A stretch of DNA of 24,161 nt from an uncultured Oscillospiraceae bacterium (GTDB taxonomy: Bacteria; Bacillota; Clostridia; Oscillospirales; Oscillospiraceae): assembly GCA_934589225.1 (NCBI GenBank), contig CAKTNS010000043.1, positions 1-24,161 of the forward strand. Direction: 5' to 3'. Positions 6,696 to 13,166 of the stretch are shown here, in pieces. A model generated the notes under the pieces. That model worked only from the letters and a program-made list of their open reading frames with translations. It searched no databases and was not told the DNA's origin. Positions within the stretch are counted from its first letter, which is position 1, and every line of letters starts with the position of its first letter. The position numbers and the translations under genes were made by a program.

Positions 6696-8123
6696 TTAGA
6701 ATGCGCACTTCCGGGCGATGTAGTCCTTCAGTTCGCTGATGGGGATGCGGACCTGCTCCATGGTGTCCCGGTCACGGACGGTGACGCAGTTGTCGGCGGG
6801 GGTGGTTTCGTCGCCCACGGTCTGGAAGTCCACGGTGATGCACAGAGGGGTGCCGATCTCGTCTTCCCGGCGGTAACGCTTGCCGATGGAACCGGCATCG
6901 TCAAAGTCCACCATGAAGTCCTTTTGCAGCATGTGGTAGATTTCCTCGGCCTTGGGGCTGAGCTTCTTGCTCAGAGGCAGGACGGCAGCCTTGAAGGGTG
7001 CCAGAGCGGGGTGCAGGTGCAGCACGGTGCGGATGTCCGGGTTGCCCTTCTTGTCCTGGCCCACCACTTCCTCGTCATAGGCCTCGCACAGGAAGGCCAG
7101 GGCCACACGGTCACAGCCCAGGCTGGGCTCGATGACGTAGGGAATGTAGTGCTCGCCCTTTTCCTGGTCGAAGTATTCCAGACTCTTACCGGAGGCCTCC
7201 TGGTGGCGGCCCAGGTCGTAATTGGTCCGGTCGGCAATGCCCCACAGCTCGCCCCAGCCGGAGCCGAAGGGGAACTGATACTCAATGTCGGTGGTAGCCC
7301 GGGAGTAGAAGGCCAGCTCCGCAGGCTCGTGGTCCCGCAGCCGCAGGCTCTCTTCCTTGATGCCCAGGGAGATCAGCCAATTCTTGCAGAAGTCCTTCCA
7401 GTAGGCGAACCACTCCAGGTCCGTGCCGGGCTGGCAGAAGAATTCGCACTCCATCTGCTCAAACTCCCGGGTACGGAAGGTGAAGTTGCCCGGGGTGATC
7501 TCGTTCCGGAAGGCCTTGCCCACCTGGCACACGCCGAAGGGCAGCTTCTTCCGGGTGGTCCGCTGGATGTTGGCGAAGTTGACAAAAATGCCCTGGGCGG
7601 TTTCGGGCCGCAGATAAACGGTGGAGGAGGAGTCCTCGGTGACACCGATCTGGGTCTTGAACATCAGGTTGAATTTCCGGATGGCGGTGAAGTTGTGCTT
7701 GCCGCAGTTGGGGCAGACCACGTCCTCATGGTCGGCAACAAACCTGTCCATTTCCTCAAAGCTCATGGCATCCACATTGACGCCCTTGCCGGACTCGCTG
7801 GCCTCGATCAGCTTGTCCGCCCGCTGCCGGGCGCCGCAGCCCTTGCAGTCAACCAGGGGGTCCGAGAAGTTGCCCACGTGGCCGGTGGTGACCCAGGTGG
7901 TGGGGTTCATGAGGATGGCCGCATCCAGACCCACGTTGTAGTCGGATTCCTGAACAAATTTCTTCATCCAGGCCTTCTTCACGTTGTTCTTGAATTCCAC
8001 ACCCAGAGGGCCGTAGTCCCAGGCGTTGGCCAGGCCGCCGTAAATTTCGGAGCCCGCATAGACATAGCCTCTGTTTTTGCAGAGGTTTACGATCATATCC
8101 AGAGTTTTTTCACTGTTTTTCAT
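6696..8123 (-). CDS. glyS: Glycyl-tRNA synthetase, dimeric type
   Basis: A 475-residue class II aminoacyl-tRNA synthetase of the single-chain alpha2 type that charges tRNA-Gly in many Firmicutes. It shows YGGLANAWDYGPLG near the N-terminus, cysteine pairs CKGC (about 94-97) and CPNC (about 137-140) that may bind zinc, motif 2 in KAFRNEITPGNF...FRTREFEQME, motif 3 in EPSLGCDRVALAFL, and a C-terminal anticodon-binding domain (about 370-475). The start ATG has GGGGGA 8 bases upstream. The 5' leader predicted from the promoter is only about 30 bases, so there is no room for a T-box riboswitch. It is transcribed alone. The symbol follows common usage for this form; some annotations write glyQS. 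Confidence 0.96.
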   Translation of the reverse strand: MKNSEKTLDMIVNLCKNRGYVYAGSEIYGGLANAWDYGPLGVEFKNNVKKAWMKKFVQESDYNVGLDAAILMNPTTWVTTGHVGNFSDPLVDCKGCGARQRADKLIEASESGKGVNVDAMSFEEMDRFVADHEDVVCPNCGKHNFTAIRKFNLMFKTQIGVTEDSSSTVYLRPETAQGIFVNFANIQRTTRKKLPFGVCQVGKAFRNEITPGNFTFRTREFEQMECEFFCQPGTDLEWFAYWKDFCKNWLISLGIKEESLRLRDHEPAELAFYSRATTDIEYQFPFGSGWGELWGIADRTNYDLGRHQEASGKSLEYFDQEKGEHYIPYVIEPSLGCDRVALAFLCEAYDEEVVGQDKKGNPDIRTVLHLHPALAPFKAAVLPLSKKLSPKAEEIYHMLQKDFMVDFDDAGSIGKRYRREDEIGTPLCITVDFQTVGDETTPADNCVTVRDRDTMEQVRIPISELKDYIARKCAF

Positions 8124-8162
8124 TTATAGATCCCCCAGTCGGTATTTTCGGAGTTTGCCCCC

Positions 8163-8191
8163 ATTATACTCTGGGCCGGGGATGAAATCAA
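8163..8191 (-). promoter_or_regulatory. Promoter of glyS
   Basis: On the minus strand, TTGATT (8191-8186) and TATAAT (8168-8163) are 17 bases apart. The -10 hexamer lies about 40 bases before the glyS ATG. Bases 8192-8294 hold nothing else that I recognise. Confidence 0.8.
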
Positions 8192-8294
8192 GGAAAATCC
8201 GCAGATGTTGAGAAAAAAGCGCAAGTCAACCAAGAAACCGGGAATAGAACGGGGGGAATATGGGGATGCTTTCATAAACAGAGGAGGAAATCAG

Positions 8295-8357
8295 TTGACA
8301 GTGGACAGTGGACAGTTGACAGTTGACAGTTTTTCCCAAAATTGACAATTGACAATT
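8295..8357. repeat. Heptad array 2
   Basis: A G-type block (TTGACAG and GGACAGT units) is followed, after a TTTTTCCCAAAA spacer, by an A-type block (TTGACAA). It is a direct-orientation partner of the inverted array at 8590-8645, so the two bracket island 2 as inverted arms. Confidence 0.85.
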
Positions 8358-8589
8358 TTGAGGGGTACCATTCACCCACACAGGTTATACGTCCAACGTG
8401 GCGGGCGGCAGATTGCCGCCCCTACAATACATTTGTTCCGTTTTACCGTATATTTAACGTGTCTGGCATCGTTTTGCGCCCGTAAAATGTGAAAAACGTT
8501 GTACGTTATCGTAGGGGCGGCAACCTGCCGCCCGCCACGTGGCAAAAATAACCTGTGCGGGTGAATGGTATCACCATCGATATACCAAA
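8358..8589. repeat. Composite repeat island 2, core
   Basis: The order is inverted linker (about 8367-8392), inverted GGGGCGGCA hairpin unit (8396-8425), a unit of about 85 bp (8426-8510), direct hairpin unit GTAGGGGCGGCA (8511-8540), then direct linker (about 8547-8577). The central unit, with GTGAAAAACGT next to the hairpin unit, recurs at 12166-12251 in island 3. Overall the island is a mirror image with heptads outside, linkers next and hairpins inside. No coding potential is supported. Confidence 0.75.
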
Positions 8590-8645
8590 AATTGTCCATT
8601 GTCAATTTTGACACAACTGTCAACTGTCCACTGTCAACTGTCAAC
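8590..8645. repeat. Heptad array 3 (inverted)
   Basis: This is the reverse complement of the 8295 array: units TTGTCAA and TGTCCA, then CTGTCAA units. It ends 24 bases before the ATG of the DUF421 gene, so the DUF421 promoter probably lies in or before the repeat island. I could not find a convincing -10 box here. Confidence 0.85.
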
Positions 8646-8669
8646 TCTTATCGAACGGGAGGCGCGTTT

Positions 8670-9344
8670 ATGATCCTATCCTACCTCCGCACCATCATCC
8701 TCTACCTGGTTCTGATCCTGGTCATCCGGCTTATGGGGAAGCGGCAGATCGGGGAGATGGAGCCGGCGGAGTTTGTGGTGACTATGCTGGTGGCCAATCT
8801 GGCGGCCATTCCCATGCAGGATGGGGGCATCCCCCTGCTCACCGGGCTGATCCCCATTCTGACGGTACTGGGGGTTGAGCTGGTGCTGTCCTATTTGATG
8901 CTGCAAAGCGCCCCTCTGCGGCGGCTGTTCTGCGGGCGGCCGGTGCTGCTCATTGACGAGGGGAAGCTATTGCAGGGGAATCTGCGGCTGACCCGGGTGA
9001 CGCTGGAGGAGCTTCTGGGAAAGCTCCGGGAAAAGGATATTCTGGATCTTTCCCAGGTGCAGTATGCCATTTTGGAAACCGATGGGGAAGTTTCCGTATT
9101 TCCCTACGCCCAGTTCCAGCCCGCCTGCGCCCGGGACTTGGGGGTTCAGGCCCGGGAGAATGCCATGCCCATTGTGGTGGTGGAGGATGGGCGATTGCTG
9201 GAAGAAAACCTATCAAAAACGGGGAAAACCGAAGAATGGGTGCTGGAAACGCTGGCAGGCCAGGGGGCGGAGCTGAAAACCACCCTGATGCTCTCGGTGG
9301 ATGCCGGGGGGAAAAGCTTGTTCATCGGGAAGGAGGGCCTATGA
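8670..9344 (+). CDS. DUF421 (YetF-like) membrane protein
   Basis: A 224-residue protein. Two or three hydrophobic helices fill about residues 1-80 (starting MILSYLRTIILYLVLIL). The signature RLMGKRQIGEMEPAEFVVTM follows the first helix, and a cytoplasmic-type domain after residue 90 has RPVLLIDEGKLL and LREKDILDLSQVQYAILETDG. These are typical of the DUF421/YetF family, whose biochemical role is not established; several members are found in spore formers. The ATG has GGGAGG 7 bases upstream, whereas the in-frame extension to 8565 runs through the heptad repeat and is rejected. The stop overlaps the next gene by 4 bases (ATGA), so the two are translationally coupled. Confidence 0.9.
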   Translation: MILSYLRTIILYLVLILVIRLMGKRQIGEMEPAEFVVTMLVANLAAIPMQDGGIPLLTGLIPILTVLGVELVLSYLMLQSAPLRRLFCGRPVLLIDEGKLLQGNLRLTRVTLEELLGKLREKDILDLSQVQYAILETDGEVSVFPYAQFQPACARDLGVQARENAMPIVVVEDGRLLEENLSKTGKTEEWVLETLAGQGAELKTTLMLSVDAGGKSLFIGKEGL

Positions 9345-9721
9345 CCAGGGGGATTTTGGGAATTTTATTGCTGCTGGTGCTGCTGGCCGGGGGGCTGTTC
9401 GTCCAGTGGACCATGGCCACCTTGCAGGAGCCCATTACCGGGGAGCTGACCCAGGCAGCCCAGGCAGGAGCGAGGGGAGACTGGGACACCGCCCGACTCC
9501 ACCAGGAGACGGCCCAGCGGGGCTGGCGCAAAGCTTGGCGGCTGACTGCCGCCTTTGCGGACCACCAGCCCCTGGAGGATGCGGACGGCCTCTTTGCCCG
9601 GTTGGGGGTCTATGCGGCCCAGGAGGAAGAGGCGGAGTTTGCCGCCTGCTGCCGGGAGCTTGCCCGCCGGGTCCAGGCCATCAGCGATGCCCACCGCCTG
9701 ACCTGGTGGAACTTGTTATAA
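9341..9721 (+). CDS. DUF4363-type small membrane-anchored protein
   Basis: A 126-residue protein with one N-terminal membrane helix (about 4-25, rich in Leu). A soluble, probably all-helical domain follows, with many Ala, Glu and Arg residues, including WRKAWRLTAAFADHQ and a conserved-looking DADGLFARLGVYAAQEEE stretch. The start overlaps the DUF421 stop and has GGAGGG 4-5 bases upstream. Proteins of this size and layout downstream of DUF421 genes are usually assigned to DUF4363, with no known function. I assign the family from layout and context, so less firmly than its neighbour. A fold-back repeat begins at the base after its stop. Confidence 0.75.
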   Translation: MTRGILGILLLLVLLAGGLFVQWTMATLQEPITGELTQAAQAGARGDWDTARLHQETAQRGWRKAWRLTAAFADHQPLEDADGLFARLGVYAAQEEEAEFAACCRELARRVQAISDAHRLTWWNLL

Positions 9722-9884
9722 GGGAAACTCTGAATAAATCGTCTGCGGCTGGACAGCGGATCTTTTGCTCCCATGCTGCGGTTCTAAAAGTGGGAAATAC
9801 ACAAAGTATTCCTCCACTTTTGGAACCTTGCCTGGAAGCAAAATCTCTCGCTGCCAGCTCTTGCCGATTTATTCAGAGCTTCCC
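9722..9884. repeat. 163-bp fold-back element (MITE-like)
   Basis: The ends are a 20-bp inverted repeat, GGGAAACTCTGAATAAATCG at 9722-9741 and its complement, with one difference, at 9865-9884. Inner arms also pair imperfectly for about 50 bp, for example TTTTGCT and AAAAGTGG with matching complements, around a short loop near GAAATACACAAAGTATTCC. No ORF fits a transposase. The terminal repeat resembles the end of a DDE transposon, so a non-autonomous element is likely. It also serves as a hairpin directly after the DUF4363 stop. Confidence 0.72.
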
Positions 9885-9889
9885 GTAGT

Positions 9890-9982
9890 GGCGGCCTTGG
9901 CTCCCCTGAAAGGGGAGCTGGCTCGGCGCAACCGAGACTGAGAGGTTGCTTTTCGGCACGAAAAGCTTCTGCCGCAGGCAGT
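9890..9982. repeat. Short palindromic repeats between convergent genes
   Basis: The unit CTTGGCTCCCCTGAAAGG with complementary arm AGGGGAGC is followed by CTCGGCGCAACCGAG and ACTGAGAGG. This is the same type of unit as at 20451-20493 and 20540-20597. Two small perfect hairpins follow: GCTTTTCG/CGAAAAGC (9948-9966) and CTGCC/GGCAG (9969-9981). They lie downstream of spoIIP on the minus strand and could end its transcript, although no T-run follows. Confidence 0.65.
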
Positions 9983-10002
9983 AGTCGCTCGCGCATCAGA
10001 AT

Positions 10003-11028
10003 CTATTTTGATGCGGCCAGAAGATTTTCAATGGCATCGGCCAGAATGGGCACGGTGGCCAGGGCCTCCTGGTGGGTGTTGCCGGCCCCGCCGATTTCGA
10101 TGAGCAAGGCTCCGGGGCACAGGTCCTGGTTGAACCGCTGGGCCCGGAGGTTCAGGGGCCGGGTGATGCCGGGGCTTTCACGCTCCAGCAGGGTTTGAAG
10201 CCGCAGGGCCAGGGATAGATTCTGCTGCCAGTTGGGGTGCGTTCGACCTCCTGCATTGGTGCCTACCACCAGCATCAGCTTTGCCGTGGGGCCTGTGGGG
10301 GTATCGGCCAGAAGCCTTGGTTGCTGACTGCCCGCCGCCGCGTCCCGGTGGAGGTCCAGGGCCAGAACGATGGAGGGGTTCTGGGTAAGGTTTTCCTCCA
10401 TGGCTTTCCGGCTGTGGATGTAGGCGGAATTATAGGAAGGGTAGTCATGAAGGCTTTCGTCCCGGAGGACCCCGATGCCCCGGCTTTCCAGAGCTTCCTC
10501 CAGAGCCTTGCCCAGGCTGAGCATATTAAAACCGCTGTCCAGACTTCTGTAGGCAGCGGTTTCTATGTAGTTTTCACCGTTTTTCTGGTAGCTTTCCGTG
10601 GCGTGGGTGCTGTAGAGCAGCACCTTGGGGCCGGGAAGGTCGGCAAGCGCCGGGGCTTCCAGAATCAGGCGCTCCGGGTCTACAGAAAGCCCCGCGTCAT
10701 TGTCAAGCTTCACCGCCGCCCCATCCTGGGGGGAAAAGCTGGGAGGCGCTTCCGCCGGTGCCTCTTCCGGCTGCCGCCGGACGGAAAACACCGGCAGGGG
10801 CACCAGGGCATTTCCGGGGCTGTGGGACTCCGGGGCGTAGACGTAAGCTTCCGGCTGACGGGGGGCCGGGAGCAACCCTGTTTGGGAATAGAGGAGCACT
10901 TCATCCAAGGCGCGCCAAAAGCCCGGGGAGGCTGCAAAATTTCCCAGAGTCGGCCCCAGACGCAGGGCCAGGGAAAGACCCAAAGACAGCAATCCCACCT
11001 GATATGCGCCCCGGTTGTTCACGGCCAT
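10003..11028 (-). CDS. spoIIP: Stage II sporulation protein P (peptidoglycan hydrolase)
   Basis: A 341-residue protein with an N-terminal membrane anchor (about 8-28), a low-complexity Pro/Glu linker (about 50-115) and a C-terminal SpoIIP amidase/endopeptidase domain. Family marks are VLLYSTHATESY (His142, Glu145), SRKAMEENLTQNPSIVLALD followed by LHRDA (His227), and LLIEIGGAGNTHQEA. In Bacillus, SpoIIP works with SpoIID and SpoIIM in the forespore septum to degrade peptidoglycan during engulfment. The gene follows tadA by 6 bases. The GGAGG lies only one base before ATG 11028, so the in-frame GTG at 11022, 7 bases from it, may be the true start. Its presence indicates an endospore former. 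Confidence 0.92.
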   Translation of the reverse strand: MAVNNRGAYQVGLLSLGLSLALRLGPTLGNFAASPGFWRALDEVLLYSQTGLLPAPRQPEAYVYAPESHSPGNALVPLPVFSVRRQPEEAPAEAPPSFSPQDGAAVKLDNDAGLSVDPERLILEAPALADLPGPKVLLYSTHATESYQKNGENYIETAAYRSLDSGFNMLSLGKALEEALESRGIGVLRDESLHDYPSYNSAYIHSRKAMEENLTQNPSIVLALDLHRDAAAGSQQPRLLADTPTGPTAKLMLVVGTNAGGRTHPNWQQNLSLALRLQTLLERESPGITRPLNLRAQRFNQDLCPGALLIEIGGAGNTHQEALATVPILADAIENLLAASK

Positions 11029-11034
11029 GCCTCC

Positions 11035-11523
11035 TTAAATCGGTGTGTTCGGTTTCCATTTGGGGCGGCTGCGGAGGGTGAGGCGGAGTTCCTTGAAAAA
11101 ATCCTGCAAAAGCGCCTGGGATTCCTCTTCCAGCAGCCCCGCCTCCACCTGGGGGTGGTGGTTAAAGTCCATGGAAAACAGGCTGCATACCGACTGGCAG
11201 GCCCCGAATTTCCGGTCACTGGCCCCATAGACCACCCGGGGGATCCGGGCGTTTAAGATGGCCCCGGCGCACATGGCGCAGGGTTCCAAAGTCACATAGA
11301 GGGTGCATTGCCACAGCCGCCAGCCCCCCAGCTTTTGACAGGCCTCAGAGATGGCCATGATCTCCGCATGGGCCAGGGCGGACTTGTCCGTTTCCCGGCG
11401 GTTATAGCCCCGGCCCACGATTTCCTCCCCCAGGGTGATGACGCAGCCCACCGGCACTTCCCCCAGGTCAAAGGCCTTCCGGGCCAAAGCCAAGGCCTCT
11501 TTCATAAAATCCAGGTCCTCCAT
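11035..11523 (-). CDS. tadA: tRNA-specific adenosine deaminase
   Basis: A 162-residue CMP/dCMP-deaminase-fold zinc enzyme that converts A34 to inosine in the tRNA-Arg anticodon. The zinc site is complete: HAE (His52, Glu54) and PCAMC (Cys82, Cys85), followed by NARIPRVVYGASDRKFGA, typical of TadA. Two ATGs are possible. The one at 11529 has AAGGGG directly against it, while the one at 11523 has a 6-base spacing, so the latter is chosen. It is the first gene of a two-gene unit with spoIIP and is divergent from the PsiE-like gene at 11640. A promoter with a TATGAT -10 is possible near 11550 on the minus strand, but its -35 is weak. Confidence 0.93.
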   Translation of the reverse strand: MEDLDFMKEALALARKAFDLGEVPVGCVITLGEEIVGRGYNRRETDKSALAHAEIMAISEACQKLGGWRLWQCTLYVTLEPCAMCAGAILNARIPRVVYGASDRKFGACQSVCSLFSMDFNHHPQVEAGLLEEESQALLQDFFKELRLTLRSRPKWKPNTPI

Positions 11524-11581
11524 AAGCATCCCCTTTCTCTTGGGGGTATCATATCACGGCGGCAGGGAAAAAGAAAGGGGA

Positions 11582-11610
11582 TTTACAAAATGGCAAGAAA
11601 ATGCTATGCT
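11582..11610 (+). promoter_or_regulatory. Promoter of PsiE-like gene
   Basis: TTTACA (11582-11587) and TATGCT (11605-11610) with a 17-base spacer. The ATG follows at 11640, giving a leader of roughly 20 bases. Confidence 0.65.
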
Positions 11611-11639
11611 ATGGACAATCAACAGAAGGAGGGACGCCT

Positions 11640-12113
11640 ATGGCTAACCAGCAGGAGATCGACAAAAAGGTGACGGAGCGCATCGAAAAAACCGAGGAGC
11701 GCATCCGCCAATCCGAGGCCCGGGAGGAAAAATTGCAGCACCTGTTCCGGCACGGACTGCACATCCTGGAAAAAATGATTGCGGTGTTTACGCTGGTGGT
11801 GCTGCTGGGTGCCTTTGGCAAGCTGATCTTAGAGCTGATCCGGGACCCGGGCTCCTCCGCGGACGTGACAGGCTTTCTCCACGAGGTGCTGACCATCGTG
11901 GTGGGCCTGGAATTTGTAAGAATGCTCATTGACACCACCCCCGCCAGCATCCTGGAAGTTTTGGCCGTGGCCATCACCCGCCACGTCATTCTAAGCCACG
12001 ACGACCCGGTGAGTAACCTACTGTCCGTAGCCTGCATCGCGGGCCTCTTCGCCATCCGCAGATACCTGTTCCGCCGAGGGGAACTGAAAGAGGAAATGGT
12101 GGAGAAAGAGTAA
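11640..12113 (+). CDS. PsiE-like phosphate-starvation family membrane protein
   Basis: A 157-residue protein. A charged coiled-coil-like N-terminus (about 5-37, rich in Glu, Lys and Arg) is followed by four hydrophobic helices: about 45-65, 78-100, 103-120 and 127-142. The stretches FLHEVLTIVVGLEFVRMLID and LEVLAVAITRHVIL match the PsiE family pattern of a helix pair followed by an Ile-Thr-Arg segment. PsiE is induced by phosphate starvation in E. coli, and its molecular role is unknown. The start has AAGGAGGG 6 bases upstream. No Pho-type box is visible in the short leader. Six bases after its stop the heptad repeats of island 3 begin. Confidence 0.75.
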   Translation: MANQQEIDKKVTERIEKTEERIRQSEAREEKLQHLFRHGLHILEKMIAVFTLVVLLGAFGKLILELIRDPGSSADVTGFLHEVLTIVVGLEFVRMLIDTTPASILEVLAVAITRHVILSHDDPVSNLLSVACIAGLFAIRRYLFRRGELKEEMVEKE

Positions 12114-12118
12114 ATTAG

Positions 12119-12165
12119 TTGACAGTTGACAGTTATTTCTGAATTGACAATTGACAATTGACAAT
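12119..12165. repeat. Heptad array 4
   Basis: TTGACAG units, a TATTTCTGAA spacer, then three TTGACAA-type units. This is the left bracket of island 3; the inverted partner is at 13040-13103. Confidence 0.85.
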
Positions 12166-12573
12166 TATTGCATTTGTTACCGATACCGTATATTGGGCGC
12201 ACTAAATGCGGATTTCACGTGCAAAAAATGTGAAAAACGTGGTGCGTTATTGTAGGGGCGGCAATCTGCCGCCCGGGACGTCCCGAATACAACCTGTGTG
12301 GTTGAATGGTACCACCCCCCAGCGAAACCGTAGGGAACGGCCTATGTGCCGTTCCGGGGGCGTAACGCATATCACCCGTGTGAATGGAATGGTATCACTC
12401 ACCGATGTGCATGTAGGGGCGGCAATCTGCCGCCCGCCACGTTGCGATTATAACCTGTATTGGTGAATGGTATTGCCCCCATATACGGTATACCTAATGT
12501 AGCGGCGATGATTCATCGCCATGCTCCGTAACGAATACAACCCGTGCGGACAAAACGGAACCACCCCCCAGAT
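12166..12573. repeat. Composite repeat island 3, left arm
   Basis: Modules in order are the GTGAAAAACGT unit shared with island 2 (12166-12251), a GTAGGGGCGGCA hairpin unit (12252-12281), a linker, a GTAGGGAACGG hairpin unit (12330-12362), a linker, a second GTAGGGGCGGCA unit (12413-12442), a linker, then CCATATACGGTATACC with a TAGCGGCGATGA/TCATCGCC hairpin (about 12478-12525) and a linker. From 12330 onward each module has its complement at a matching distance on the right, centred near 12636. I see no gene. Confidence 0.75.
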
Positions 12574-12703
12574 ATGTCATTCCGACGGTCGCGCAAGCGG
12601 AGTGGAGGAATCTACTCAACTTGCAATAATAACCTACGCAAGGTAAAGATTGCTACTCAAGAAGATCCCTCCACTCCATTGCATTTCGGTCGGGATGACA
12701 TGT
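12574..12703. repeat. Fold-back (MITE-like) element, copy 2
   Basis: This is the reverse-complement homologue of 383-510, including the non-palindromic centre AACCTACGCAAGGTAAAG. The ends are ATGTCATTCCGACGG and the complement ending GGGATGACATG. It sits at the exact centre of the nested palindrome of island 3, flanked by inverted linker copies (ACGGAACCACC and GGTGGTTCC). Confidence 0.7.
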
Positions 12704-13039
12704 CGATAGGTGGTTCCATTCAACCATAGAGGTTATATTCGGAACGCGGTATGGCGATGAATCATCGCCGCTACATGGGGTGTACCGTATATGGGGGCAA
12801 TACCGTTCAACCGCACAGGTTGTATCTTAAACGTGGCGGGCGGCTAATAGCCGCCCCTACGGACACACCGGTAGGTGATACCATTCATCCAAACGGGTGA
12901 TATTCGTAACGCCCTCCGGAACGGCACACAGGCCGTTCCCTACGGTTTCGCTGACACGTCTGTTTTTTCAACCACCGTGATTTAATAGCGTCCGTTTTTT
13001 GACCCATGTAGATAAACGGTACTACGCCCCGAAACGCAG
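12704..13039. repeat. Composite repeat island 3, right arm
   Basis: This mirrors the left arm: linker, ATGGCGATGAATCATCGCCG hairpin (about 12752-12775) with CCGTATATGG, linker, inverted GGGGCGGCA unit (12831-12860), linker, inverted GGAACGG unit (12913-12942). A unit of about 95 bp then follows (12943-13039) that is absent from the left arm but present in island 1 at 133-228. Read on the minus strand, 13103 to 12574 repeats the module order of 63 to 510. Confidence 0.75.
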
Positions 13040-13103
13040 AATTGTCAATTGTCCATTGTCAATTGTCAATTTTGACATAACTGTCCACTGTCAACTGTCA
13101 ACT
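13040..13103. repeat. Heptad array 5 (inverted)
   Basis: Units TTGTCAA and TTGTCCA, a TTTTGACATAA spacer, then CTGTCAA and CTGTCCA units. It is the right bracket of island 3 and ends about 20 bases before the terminator of the CDF gene. Confidence 0.85.
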
Positions 13104-13121
13104 CAAACTTCCTTCCACGCC

Positions 13122-13163
13122 AAAAAACGTTGCACCCCCTTTTCAGGGTCGTGCAACGTTTTT
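13122..13163 (-). terminator. Intrinsic terminator of the CDF transporter gene
   Basis: On the minus strand, a stem AAAAACGTTGCAC / GTGCAACGTTTTTT of 13 bp has a loop of about 15 bases. It starts 3 bases after the stop codon and the T-run forms part of the stem. It can act in both directions. Confidence 0.9.
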
Positions 13164-13166
13164 CCC

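Noticed and set aside
8124..8200. T-box riboswitch upstream of glyS
   Set aside because: The promoter lies only about 40 bases before the ATG, leaving no space for a T-box leader.
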